Source of the DNA: Actinomyces mediterranea
Lineage (GTDB): Bacteria > Actinomycetota > Actinomycetes > Actinomycetales > Actinomycetaceae
Direction of reading: 5' to 3'
DNA: 64,000 nt
NCBI RefSeq assembly: GCF_900155595.1
Contig: NZ_FTPB01000004.1
Span: 1 to 64,000 of the forward strand
Shown here piece after piece: positions 8,976 through 18,582 of the stretch (position 1 is the stretch's first letter; every line of letters starts with the position of its first letter). Position numbers and translations under genes: made by a program. The notes under the pieces are model-generated. The model saw only the letters and a list, made by a program, of their open reading frames with translations. It did no database searches and was not told where the DNA came from.

Positions 8976-9488
8976 ATGGGACAGATGCACACACTCTCGG
9001 TGCTCGTGGAGAACAAGCCCGGCGTCCTCACCCGGGTCTCAGCCCTCTTCGCGCGCCGCGCATTCAACATCAAGTCGCTCGCGGTGGGTGAGACCGAGCA
9101 CGCCGAAGTCTCGCGCATGACGATCATCGTCGAGGCGGATGATCAGCCCTTCGAACAGGTCACTAAGCAGCTCAACAAGCTCATCAACGTCCTCAAAGTG
9201 GTCGAGCTCGACCGCGACGACTCCGTGGAGCGGCGTCTGCTGCTGCTCAAGGTTCGCGCCGATAACACTCGGCGCACCTCAGTCCTCCAGGTCGTCGACC
9301 TGTTCCGCGCTCACGTGGTCGACGTCCAGCCCGAATCGGTCGTCATCGAGTCGATCGGTTCACTATCCAAACTCGAAGCGCTCCTGCGCGCCCTCGAGCC
9401 CTATGGTGTCACTGAAATCGTCCAATCGGGCGCCGTGGCGATTGGCCGCGGATCCCGCTCGATCACGGATCAACTGAAGGAGAAATGA
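8976..9488 (+). CDS. ilvN: Acetolactate synthase, small (regulatory) subunit
   Basis: A 170-residue regulatory subunit that binds IlvB and confers feedback control by valine. An N-terminal ACT domain ([20 protein letters not shown], with NIKSLAVG after it) occupies about residues 4-80, and a second ACT-like region fills the rest, the normal size for the family. It starts three bases after ilvB stops, which suggests translational coupling. Confidence 0.96.
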   Translation: MGQMHTLSVLVENKPGVLTRVSALFARRAFNIKSLAVGETEHAEVSRMTIIVEADDQPFEQVTKQLNKLINVLKVVELDRDDSVERRLLLLKVRADNTRRTSVLQVVDLFRAHVVDVQPESVVIESIGSLSKLEALLRALEPYGVTEIVQSGAVAIGRGSRSITDQLKEK

Positions 9489-9490
9489 CA

Positions 9491-10516
<1,026 letters not shown>

Positions 10517-10533
10517 ACCCTCTTTAGCGCTCG

Positions 10534-10560
10534 GCCCCGCCCCCAGCAAGAGGGCGGGGC
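10534..10560 (+). terminator. Terminator of ilvBNC
   Basis: The arms GCCCCGCCC and GGGCGGGGC (9 bp, loop 9) follow the ilvC stop by 17 bases. There is no T-run. Confidence 0.7.
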
Positions 10561-10635
10561 GCCCGTTTGCCGGACGTGCAGACCACCCCGTGGACGGACT
10601 TCCTCGACGGTGTGGCGGGGGAAGACAATGAGGCC

Positions 10636-11694
10636 ATGACGACACTTGATCTTGCAGTCATCCCCGGTGATGGAATCGGAACGGAGGTCGTGCCCGAGGG
10701 CCTCAAAGTCCTCGCCGCCGTCCTCGAGGGAACCGACATCACCCTTAAGACCACCGACTACGACCTCGGCGCCGAGCGCTGGCACCGCACCGGCGACACC
10801 CTCACCGATGAGGATCTCGACGCGATCAAGGGACACGACGCGATCCTGCTCGGAGCCGTCGGCGACCCGTCCGTCCCCTCGGGCGTCCTCGAGCGCGGTC
10901 TGCTGCTCAGGCTGCGCTTCGCACTCGACCACTACGTCAACCTGCGCCCGTCGAAACACTACGGGGGAGTTCCCAGCCCCCTCGCCGACCCCGAGGGCAT
11001 CGACTTCATCGTCGTGCGCGAAGGGACAGAGGGCCTGTACTGCGGCAATGGGGGAGCGGTGCGCGTGGGCACCCCTCATGAGATCGCCACCGAGGTCAGC
11101 GTCAACACCGCATTCGGTGTGGAAAGGGTCGTGCGCTATGCCTTCGCACTCGCCGACTCGCGCCCCGCGAAGCACCTCACCCTCGTCCACAAGCACAATG
11201 TCCTCGTCAATGCCGGGCATCTGTGGCGGCGCACGGTCGAAGCGATCGGAGCCCAGTACCCCGACATTCGCGTCGACTACTGCCATGTCGACGCCGCGAC
11301 TATCTACCTGGTGACCGACCCCCGCCGTTTCGACGTCATTGTCACGGATAATCTTTTCGGCGACATCCTCACCGATGAGGCGGGTGCCATCACCGGGGGC
11401 ATTGGATTGTCCGCCTCGGGCAACATCAACCCCGACGGGGACTTCCCCTCCATGTTCGAACCCGTCCACGGCTCCGCGCCGGATATCGCCGGGCAGGGCA
11501 TCGCGGATCCGACTGCGACGATCGCCTCCGTGGTGCTGCTTCTCAACCACCTCGGGCACCCGCAGCTCGCTGAGCGCGTCGAGGCCGCCATTGAGGCGGA
11601 CATGGCCGCCCGCGCCGCCGCAGCCGCAGCGGGCGAACCCCTCGCGCGTTCGACATCGCAGATCGGGGACGCCATCGTCGCCGCTCTCGCCTGA
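10636..11694 (+). CDS. leuB: 3-isopropylmalate dehydrogenase
   Basis: A 352-residue NAD-dependent decarboxylating dehydrogenase of leucine synthesis; it can also act on 3-methylmalate in the citramalate route that cimA opens. It shows the N-terminal [11 protein letters not shown], the substrate-binding arginines in the [18 protein letters not shown] region, VREGTEGLY and the metal-binding [13 protein letters not shown]. The ATG at 10636 matches the family start; an in-frame TTG at 10567 would add 23 unlikely residues. It is separated from ilvC by a terminator, so it is probably transcribed on its own. Hairpin 11710-11740 ends it. Confidence 0.95.
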   Translation: MTTLDLAVIPGDGIGTEVVPEGLKVLAAVLEGTDITLKTTDYDLGAERWHRTGDTLTDEDLDAIKGHDAILLGAVGDPSVPSGVLERGLLLRLRFALDHYVNLRPSKHYGGVPSPLADPEGIDFIVVREGTEGLYCGNGGAVRVGTPHEIATEVSVNTAFGVERVVRYAFALADSRPAKHLTLVHKHNVLVNAGHLWRRTVEAIGAQYPDIRVDYCHVDAATIYLVTDPRRFDVIVTDNLFGDILTDEAGAITGGIGLSASGNINPDGDFPSMFEPVHGSAPDIAGQGIADPTATIASVVLLLNHLGHPQLAERVEAAIEADMAARAAAAAAGEPLARSTSQIGDAIVAALA

Positions 11695-11709
11695 CGCCCG
11701 AAATGTCTA

Positions 11710-11740
11710 CCGCCCCGGTCACATGACGGAACCGGGGCGG
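11710..11740 (+). terminator. Terminator after leuB
   Basis: CCGCCCCGGT and ACCGGGGCGG form a perfect 10-bp stem with an 11-base loop, 15 bases after the leuB stop. Confidence 0.7.
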
Positions 11741-11797
11741 CAGGCGCTGTTGAGGGTCCTATCCTGTCAAGAGACGAACGACCACAAGGAGGATCGG

Positions 11798-12946
11798 ATG
11801 GCATCGCAGCTTCATAACCCAACCGAACTTGAATCCCTGGGAGATCAGCCGATCGCCATCGCCGACGACCTCGCCGGTCGCTTCCCGCTGACCCCCAACC
11901 CCTCCCCGGCGCCCCGAGAGCGCTACGAGAAGATCATGGGGGAGTTGTCCTTTGGTAGGCAGTTCACCGATCATATGGCGCATATGCGCTGGTCGAAGGA
12001 TGAGGGGTGGCACGACCGCGGAGTCATCTCCTACGGCCCCCTCGGCCTCGTGCCGGGTGCGGCCGTGCTGCACTACTCCCAGTCGGTCTTCGAGGGCATC
12101 AAGGCCTACCGTCACGAGGACGGCTCCATTTGGACGTTCCGCCCCGGATACAACGCCGCGCGACTCAACCACTCTGCGCGCCGCTTGGCGCTTCCACAGC
12201 TCCCCCGTGAAGACTTCGTCGCCTCTCTCGTCGACTATGTGCGCGCCGATGCGAAGTGGGTCCCCGAGGGGGATGGGACGAGCCTGTACCTGCGCCCCTT
12301 CATGTTCGCCTCCGAAGAGTTCGTTGGCGTCCACCCCGCAGGCGTCGTCGACTATTACGTCATCGGCTCCCCGTCCGGCCCCTACTTCGCCTCCGGATTC
12401 ACGGGCGTGTCCATCTGGGTCGTCAAGGGCTATCATCGTGCGGGCCCCGGCGGAACGGGCGAGGCCAAGTGCGGCGGCAACTACGCCGCATCCCTCATGC
12501 CGCAGATGCAGGCCGCTGAGAGGGGATTCAGCCAGGTGTGCTTCCTCGACACATACGAGGAGAAGTACCTCGAAGAGCTCGGCGGCATGAATATGTTCGT
12601 CGTCATGGCCGACGGCACTGTGCACACTCCCGAACTCAGCGGAGTCATCCTCGAAGGCAGCACACGCTCAGCGATCTGCACGATGCTGCGCGCTCAGGGC
12701 ACCGAGGTGCGCGAGGAACGGATCGCCCTCGATGATCTCGTCGCCGACATCCGCTCGGGCAGGGTCACGGAGGTCTTCGCCTGCGGCACCGCTGCAGTCG
12801 TCACGCCGATCACCCGCTTGGCGAATGACGATTTCGATGTGGAACTGCCGGTGGGGGAGACAACACGGCGCATCCACAAGGACCTCACCGACATTCAGAT
12901 GGGCAGGGCGGACGATCCCTTCGGATGGACGTACCGCCTGTGCTGA
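11798..12946 (+). CDS. ilvE: Branched-chain amino acid aminotransferase
   Basis: A 382-residue PLP enzyme that makes the last transamination of Val, Leu and Ile from glutamate. It shows the class IV fold signatures: VFEGIKAYRHEDG, FRPGYNAARLN and YLRPFMFAS. GEAKCGGNYAASL holds the PLP lysine, and a C-terminal EVFACGTAAVVTPI binds the phosphate. The ATG at 11798 has AAGGAGG five bases upstream. It lies alone between two hairpin terminators. Confidence 0.95.
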   Translation: MASQLHNPTELESLGDQPIAIADDLAGRFPLTPNPSPAPRERYEKIMGELSFGRQFTDHMAHMRWSKDEGWHDRGVISYGPLGLVPGAAVLHYSQSVFEGIKAYRHEDGSIWTFRPGYNAARLNHSARRLALPQLPREDFVASLVDYVRADAKWVPEGDGTSLYLRPFMFASEEFVGVHPAGVVDYYVIGSPSGPYFASGFTGVSIWVVKGYHRAGPGGTGEAKCGGNYAASLMPQMQAAERGFSQVCFLDTYEEKYLEELGGMNMFVVMADGTVHTPELSGVILEGSTRSAICTMLRAQGTEVREERIALDDLVADIRSGRVTEVFACGTAAVVTPITRLANDDFDVELPVGETTRRIHKDLTDIQMGRADDPFGWTYRLC

Positions 12947-12970
12947 ATCGCCGTTCGCCGTGACTCGGCC

Positions 12971-13007
12971 GGGGCGTGCTCTCGACAATGGTTCGAGGTC
13001 ACGCCCC
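12971..13007 (+). terminator. Terminator after ilvE
   Basis: The outer arms GGGGCGTG and CACGCCCC, with an inner CTCGA/TCGAG pair, form a long hairpin 24 bases after the ilvE stop. Confidence 0.6.
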
Positions 13008-13057
13008 TGTTCATGTGCACGAATTCAAACGGTCGTGACAGGATGTCACAATGCTAT

Positions 13058-13076
13058 TAAGGTAAGCCTTATCTAC
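13058..13076 (+). promoter_or_regulatory. DtxR/IdeR-like iron box
   Basis: TAAGGTAAGCCTTATCTAC matches the degenerate 19-base DtxR/IdeR operator TWAGGTWAGSCTWACCTWA at 17 positions. It sits 24 bases before the start of an ABC transporter gene, where an iron-loaded repressor could block the promoter. The site was read by eye and regulation is inferred. Confidence 0.6.
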
Positions 13077-13099
13077 TGTGCTAGCGGGAGGTCTGCTCC

Positions 13100-14701
13100 G
13101 TGAGGAACGGCATCATCGTCGCCCTGTCATGGCTATCATCCCTGACACTCGCCATCGCCTACATCCTCGTCGGCTCGGGCATCGATGAAGCCCTCGCCCA
13201 GCACCGGTGGACTCACGCACCCTGGGCGATAGCGGCGGTCGCGGCATCAGGCGCATGCGCCTGGGCGGTGTCCCTCATCGGGGGCCGCGCAGTTGGAGGC
13301 ATGGAACAGTGCATCCGCCACTCGGTCATCCGCCAGGTCATCGCCCTCGGACCATCGGAGCGCACCAATGAGCGCGCGGGACGCACCATCAACACCGCGA
13401 CTGACGGCGTCGAGCGCAATGCCGTCTACCGGGCGACCTTCATCGCCTCCATGATCGCTTCGCTCACCACACCGCTACTCGTCGTCCTCATCGTCGCGAC
13501 CCTCATCGACCCGCTGAGCGGCGGCATCCTCGCCATTGCGATCCCCCTCGTCTCGGCGTGCGTCCTCGCATTCCAGAAGAGTTTCAAGCCCGTGTCGGGG
13601 CGCTACCGCAGCGCTTCGCGCGCCCTCGCCGCCCAAGAGCTCGACGCCATTCAGGGGCTCGGCGCGCTCGTGCTCATGAACGCCGGAAAGGCCATGGGCG
13701 CCGCCCTCGCACGGGCCTCCGAAGAGGTCAGGCGCAGGGTCATGAGCTACCTCGCAGGAAATCAGCTCATTCTCCTCGTCATCGACTCAGTCTTCAGCCT
13801 CGGTATGATCACCGGAGCGGCCGCCCTCGCCCTCGTCAGAGTCGATCACGGGGCGATCACCATCGGACAGGGCGTCTCCCTCGTCCTCCTCTCCTCGATC
13901 ATGCTCGATCCGCTCGATCGCATCGGACAGTTCTTCTACATCGGCATGGGCGGGATTGCTGCGGGCAAGGAGATCACTCGATTCACCTCGACGCCCCCCG
14001 CCTCATCGGACGCGCCTGGCGCCACCTGGCCCGACCGACCCGCACAGCCCGGCGCCCTCGAAGCCCAGGACCTGTGCTTCTCCTACGACGGCGAGACTGC
14101 GATCCTCTTCCATGCGGCGCTCACCCTCGAAGCGGGAGAGAACGTCGCCCTCGTGGGAGCCTCAGGAGCCGGAAAATCGACACTCAGCGCGCTCATACAG
14201 GGACACCGGCGCCCGGACGCGGGTCGCATCCTCATCGAGGGCGAGGACCTCGCCGACGTGCCCCTCGCATGGACGCGCTCGCGCATCGGAGTCGTGGAAC
14301 AGACGACCTACCTGTTCACTGGAACCCTCCGCGACAACCTCCTCATCGCCCGACCAGACGCGACCGAGGCTCAACTTGCCAACGCTCTTAAAGCGGCGCG
14401 CCTCGACGAGCTCATGAGCCGACTGCCCGATGGCCTCGACACCCCGGTCGGCTCGCGCGGCCTCGCCCTGTCGGGCGGAGAGGCCCAGCGCGTCGCCATC
14501 GCCAGAGCGCTTCTCAAAGACGCTCCTCTCCTCATCCTCGACGAACCGACCGCACACGTCGATCTCACCAGTGAACGGGAGATCCTCGCGGCTCTCGACG
14601 ACGCCTCACGAGGGCGCACGACGCTGACCATTTCACACCGGCGCGCCACCATCGATAACGCCGATCGCATGGTCGAACTCGCGGGGGGAGAGCTGCGATG
14701 A
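13100..14701 (+). CDS. ABC transporter, fused permease/ATPase, subunit 1 (possible iron/siderophore)
   Basis: A 533-residue half-transporter. The N-terminal 290 residues hold about six membrane segments of the type I exporter fold. The ATPase follows: Walker A GASGAGKST near residue 352, signature LSGGEAQRVAIARALL, Walker B LLILDEPT and H-loop TISHR. GGGAGG lies eight bases before the GTG start at 13100. It overlaps the next gene by an ATGA, so the two should form a heterodimer. Such pairs include CydDC exporters and the IrtAB/YbtPQ siderophore importers. The iron box upstream favours the iron group, but there is no siderophore-interacting domain to confirm it. Confidence 0.8.
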   Translation: MRNGIIVALSWLSSLTLAIAYILVGSGIDEALAQHRWTHAPWAIAAVAASGACAWAVSLIGGRAVGGMEQCIRHSVIRQVIALGPSERTNERAGRTINTATDGVERNAVYRATFIASMIASLTTPLLVVLIVATLIDPLSGGILAIAIPLVSACVLAFQKSFKPVSGRYRSASRALAAQELDAIQGLGALVLMNAGKAMGAALARASEEVRRRVMSYLAGNQLILLVIDSVFSLGMITGAAALALVRVDHGAITIGQGVSLVLLSSIMLDPLDRIGQFFYIGMGGIAAGKEITRFTSTPPASSDAPGATWPDRPAQPGALEAQDLCFSYDGETAILFHAALTLEAGENVALVGASGAGKSTLSALIQGHRRPDAGRILIEGEDLADVPLAWTRSRIGVVEQTTYLFTGTLRDNLLIARPDATEAQLANALKAARLDELMSRLPDGLDTPVGSRGLALSGGEAQRVAIARALLKDAPLLILDEPTAHVDLTSEREILAALDDASRGRTTLTISHRRATIDNADRMVELAGGELR

Positions 14702-16503
14702 GCGCCGCACACTCCGCAGCCGGATACCACAGCCGACGAGTCCTCGCGGCGAAGCTCCTCACCGTCACGCGCGCAGTCTTGTGGCCGCTCGCCTATTCGA
14801 TCCTCGCGCGCACCGTGTTCCTCCTGCTCGGCGTCGGACTTTTCGCCCTCGCAGGATGGGCAGTCATCGCGATCCCCGCGGGCGCTGCACCGGAGCGGAG
14901 CATCGGGGGCGTCATCGCCGCCCTCATTGCAATGTCGCTGCTCAAAGGTCTGGCGCGCTACCTCGAGCAGTTCGCAGGCCACTACGTCGCCTTCCATTCG
15001 CTCGCCACCTTGCGCAACTACTTCTATGACCGGCTCGAGCCACAGGCGCCTGCCGCCACCGAGGGGCAAGACGCGGGCGACCTGCTCAACCGCGTCACCA
15101 AAGACATCGACCGCATCGAAGTGTTCTTCGCGCACACACTCGCTCCCATAGCGACCGCGTTCGTTGTTCCGCTCATCAGCGTCGCATGTATGGGGATGAT
15201 GACCTCCTGGTGGCTCGCGCTCGCGCTCACTCTGTTCCTCGCCGCAGCGGGCATCGTGATTCCGAGTCTCGGCGTAAACAGAACGGACGTCGCGGCGAGG
15301 GCGCTGCGCGCTGAGCGAGGACGCCTCGCCACCCACGTCACCGATACAGTGCAAGGCGTGCGCGAAGTCCTCGCCTTCGGCATCGAGGAGCGCAGACTCG
15401 ACGAGATGACGCGAATCGAGAGGCGGATCGGGACGAGTCTTGCAACTGCGGCCTCATGGGTCGCCACGCGGCGCGGACTCAACCAGGCGGTACTCGGCCT
15501 CTGCCTCGTCACCATCGGCGCCCTCGGCATCGACCTGCATGCGCGGGGAGAACTGACACTGCCCCACATCGGCCTCGCACTCGGAATCGCGCTCGGATCT
15601 TTCGGTCCGATCATCGCCGTTGAGGACTTCATGGCGGACCTCGATCAGGCCTTCGCATCCGCCGCCCGGGTCTTCGCCGTCACTGAACGCGACCCCCTCA
15701 TCACCGACCCCGTGCAGCCCATCGACTCTGATGGGAGGGGCGATATCGATATCGATTCCGTCTCCTTCACCTACCCGGTGATCGCGCTCGACTCCGATGG
15801 GCCGATCAACGCGACCCGCCCCGAAGTGCTCCACGACGTGTCGCTCAATATCAGGGCGGGGAGCGTGACTGCGATCGTCGGCGCTTCCGGCTCCGGCAAA
15901 TCGACTCTGGCCTCTCTGCTCACCCGTATGTGGGACCCTGACTCGGGGTCTGTCAGCATCGGCGGTGTTGATGTGCGGGACCTCTCGGTGGAGCACCTCC
16001 GCTCCCTCGTTGCCTCCGCCCCTCAGCGTCCCTATGTTTTCAACGACTCCGTCAAGGCGAATCTCCTGCTCGCCAAGCCATCGGCAACAGACTCGGAACT
16101 TGAGAGCGCTCTGGCGAGAGTCGGCCTTGACGAGTGGGTCGCCCGCGAGCCCGAGGGCATGGACACGAATGTCGCCGACATGGGGGAGAGACTATCGGGC
16201 GGGCAACGTCAGCGCCTTGCACTGGCCCGCGCGCTCCTGCGCGGCGCGCCCATCACCGTCCTCGACGAAGCGACCTCGCAGGTGGATGCGGACACTGAGA
16301 GGGTCGTCCTCAATGGCATCCGCGAGGCGACCCGAGGGCGGACCCTCATCGTCGTCGCCCACAGGATCTCCACCGTCTCCGACGCCGATCAGATCATCGT
16401 CATGGACTGCGGACGCGTCGTCGAAAGCGGTCGCTATGAGGATCTTCTTGCCCAAGGAGGCGCCCTCACCGCCCTCGTCGCCCGGGAAGAGCGAGTCAAC
16501 TGA
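14698..16503 (+). CDS. ABC transporter, fused permease/ATPase, subunit 2 (possible iron/siderophore)
   Basis: A 601-residue partner of the preceding subunit, overlapping it by four bases. Six predicted membrane segments lie in residues 20-310. The ATPase then shows Walker A GASGSGKST near residue 395, signature LSGGQRQRLALARALL, Walker B ITVLDEATS (with the catalytic glutamate) and H-loop VVAHR. Subunit 1 has the Walker B glutamate as well (DEPT), so both ATP sites may be active. Together they should move one substrate across the membrane; iron-related transport is inferred only from the iron box before the operon. No clear terminator was seen after it. Confidence 0.8.
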   Translation: MSAAHSAAGYHSRRVLAAKLLTVTRAVLWPLAYSILARTVFLLLGVGLFALAGWAVIAIPAGAAPERSIGGVIAALIAMSLLKGLARYLEQFAGHYVAFHSLATLRNYFYDRLEPQAPAATEGQDAGDLLNRVTKDIDRIEVFFAHTLAPIATAFVVPLISVACMGMMTSWWLALALTLFLAAAGIVIPSLGVNRTDVAARALRAERGRLATHVTDTVQGVREVLAFGIEERRLDEMTRIERRIGTSLATAASWVATRRGLNQAVLGLCLVTIGALGIDLHARGELTLPHIGLALGIALGSFGPIIAVEDFMADLDQAFASAARVFAVTERDPLITDPVQPIDSDGRGDIDIDSVSFTYPVIALDSDGPINATRPEVLHDVSLNIRAGSVTAIVGASGSGKSTLASLLTRMWDPDSGSVSIGGVDVRDLSVEHLRSLVASAPQRPYVFNDSVKANLLLAKPSATDSELESALARVGLDEWVAREPEGMDTNVADMGERLSGGQRQRLALARALLRGAPITVLDEATSQVDADTERVVLNGIREATRGRTLIVVAHRISTVSDADQIIVMDCGRVVESGRYEDLLAQGGALTALVAREERVN

Positions 16504-16577
16504 TCTGAAGCGCTACCTGTCTGACCCGGCTGAAACGAGTCTATAGAGGGGGTTGACAAGATGGCTAGACATGCAGT

Positions 16578-16589
16578 TAGATCGATCTA
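16578..16589 (+). promoter_or_regulatory. Candidate LacI-type operator before the maltodextrin locus
   Basis: TAGATCGATCTA is a perfect 12-base palindrome with a central CG, as expected for a LacI-family operator. It lies 58 bases upstream of the first gene, just after a TTGACA (16554-16559). The locus encodes its own LacI-family regulator at its end. The link is inferred. Confidence 0.45.
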
Positions 16590-16646
16590 GTACTCATACA
16601 ACTGGGGTGTGAGTACTCACGACAAAGGCGTCTGAAAGGTAGTGTT

Positions 16647-18500
16647 ATGCAACTCAGTCGAGCATCGAGGCATACGATGGCGGGGGTGTTGACGGCAGGG
16701 CTTGTCGTCTTCGCGGCCCTCCTCCCGGGACAATCTGCGCAATCTCAACCAACAGTGGAATCTCCTGGTCCACTAACCGAAGGGGATGTGATCTATCAGG
16801 TTCTTGTTGACCGGTTTGAAAACGGAGACACTTCAAATGATGATCTTGGAGACGGGGCCTACAATCCGGATGATCTAGGTTTCTACCACGGAGGGGACTG
16901 GAAGGGGCTCACTTCTCGCCTCCCATACATCTCGAACCTAGGCGTGACCGCAATCTGGTTATCGCCGGTTTCTGAACAAGAGCCGCTGTCGAAGGATGGG
17001 CAGGAGGGGAGTTATCATGGATACTTCACGAAAAACTTCGCTACTCCTAACCAGCACTTCGGCTCCACGGCGGAACTTCAACAACTTATTGATACGGCGC
17101 ACAGTCTTGGACTCAAGATGATTCTGGATGTCGTGCCGAATCATACAGCCGACTACCTCGATGCCTTCGCAACGAGCTATGCGAACGATTCCTATCAACC
17201 GGCTTCTCCATTAAATAATCCCGCCTTGTATCATCATTCGGGCGACTGTCTCTTCAATGGTCAGGAGAGTCAGGAGCAGATTGAGAACTGCGACCTCGGC
17301 GGATTGGATGATTTAGATCAGTCGAATCCGCAGGTCTCTCAATTCCTCATGCAGACATATCGGGACTGGATAGATATGGGATTCGATGGAATCCGAGTGG
17401 ATGCAGCACGCTCTGTCCCGAAACCATGGCTCGGCGAATTCGAGAACCAGATGGGAGTTCCAACCTTCGGCGAGGTGTTCGTGGGTGATGTCGACTACGT
17501 CTCGCAGTATCAAGGCCCGCAATGGGGCGTGTTAGACTTCCCTTACTTTTTCAGTGTTCGTGAAGCATTCGCGGCAGATACCGACATGCGCGCAATCTCA
17601 TCGCTGTTCGCGCAGGACTACAAGTATCAAAACGCCAACAGACTAGAGACCTTCATTGATAATCATGACCGCGCCCGATTCCTGACCTGGGCGGATGACA
17701 ATTATCAGAGACTTCGCTCTGCATTGACCTTCGAAATGACATCGCGAGGTATTCCTGTGATCTACTACGGGACGGAACAGGCGGATGATGGAAATGGAAA
17801 TGGAGGTGAGGTGCCGATTGCAAATAAAGACAATCGTAAAGATATGACATCCTTTGATGAGAATGCTCCGATCTATAAGCATATTCAGCGTCTTTCTGAG
17901 CTGAAAAGGAATCATCCCGCTCTGCGTACCGGAACTCAGCGTGAAATGTGGGCAGATCGGAATGCGTATGCATTCTCGCGAATCGACTCGGTCTCTGGTG
18001 ATGAGACTATTACCGTGTCAAGCAATTCATGGGATGAGCGGACATTGACGATTCCCATCCGCACTGAAAGCTCGCTTCAGGTTGGTTCAGTTTTGCGTAA
18101 TTTGATGAATACGCAAGTCACGACAACGGTCGTGAGTGGCGGTCCGACGGGACGGCAGATCGAAGTTACACTAGGAGAGCATGAGTCGGCGGTCTTCGCA
18201 GCTGATAGTAGCGACTCTTCCTACTCTCCAGAGCTCCGAAATACGACGAGAATCCGCGTGCACTTCAACACGGGATTGGGAAACAGCATCACCGTTCGAG
18301 GAAATTCCTACCCTCTGAGATGGGATGTGGGACGAGGAATGCGGAATATTTCAGATGATATCTGGGAGTTCGAGTTCGAGCGAATTTCCGCAGGAGAATC
18401 CTTCAAGTTCAAGCCGTTGCTTAATGACACGACATGGTCCGTTGGAGATGACTATACAGGGATCGGTGGTCAAACGATCGATATCTATCCGCAGTTCTAA
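16647..18500 (+). CDS. Secreted GH13 alpha-amylase-family enzyme
   Basis: A 617-residue exported glycosidase. A signal peptide of about 33 residues leads into a GH13 barrel: DVVPNH (161-166), GIRVDAAR with nucleophile D252, FGEVF with acid/base E276, and FIDNHD with D340. A calcium-site-like NGDTSNDD follows the first strand. The C-terminal 90 residues form a beta domain with HFNTGLGNSITVRG that looks like a starch-binding module. It should cut starch or maltodextrins outside the cell for uptake by the transporter encoded downstream. GAAAGGT precedes the ATG at 16647. Codon use is visibly less GC-rich than in the ilv genes. Exact linkage specificity cannot be read. Confidence 0.88.
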   Translation: MQLSRASRHTMAGVLTAGLVVFAALLPGQSAQSQPTVESPGPLTEGDVIYQVLVDRFENGDTSNDDLGDGAYNPDDLGFYHGGDWKGLTSRLPYISNLGVTAIWLSPVSEQEPLSKDGQEGSYHGYFTKNFATPNQHFGSTAELQQLIDTAHSLGLKMILDVVPNHTADYLDAFATSYANDSYQPASPLNNPALYHHSGDCLFNGQESQEQIENCDLGGLDDLDQSNPQVSQFLMQTYRDWIDMGFDGIRVDAARSVPKPWLGEFENQMGVPTFGEVFVGDVDYVSQYQGPQWGVLDFPYFFSVREAFAADTDMRAISSLFAQDYKYQNANRLETFIDNHDRARFLTWADDNYQRLRSALTFEMTSRGIPVIYYGTEQADDGNGNGGEVPIANKDNRKDMTSFDENAPIYKHIQRLSELKRNHPALRTGTQREMWADRNAYAFSRIDSVSGDETITVSSNSWDERTLTIPIRTESSLQVGSVLRNLMNTQVTTTVVSGGPTGRQIEVTLGEHESAVFAADSSDSSYSPELRNTTRIRVHFNTGLGNSITVRGNSYPLRWDVGRGMRNISDDIWEFEFERISAGESFKFKPLLNDTTWSVGDDYTGIGGQTIDIYPQF

Positions 18501-18508
18501 CACGACTT

Positions 18509-18556
18509 GAGGTGCTGTGGGAGAGAGTTTTTTTGACCTCTTTCTCGCAGCACCTC
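18509..18556 (+). promoter_or_regulatory. Large intercistronic hairpin between amylase and glucosidase genes
   Basis: GAGGTGCTG (18509-18517) pairs with CAGCACCTC (18548-18556), and GGGAGAGAG pairs further in with CTCTTTCTC, leaving a T-rich loop. The stem fills most of the 82 bases between the two genes. It could stabilise the upstream mRNA or partly terminate, giving more secreted amylase than downstream proteins. Confidence 0.6.
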
Positions 18557-18582
18557 TAGGAGGACATGAAGGTGAATCTCGT

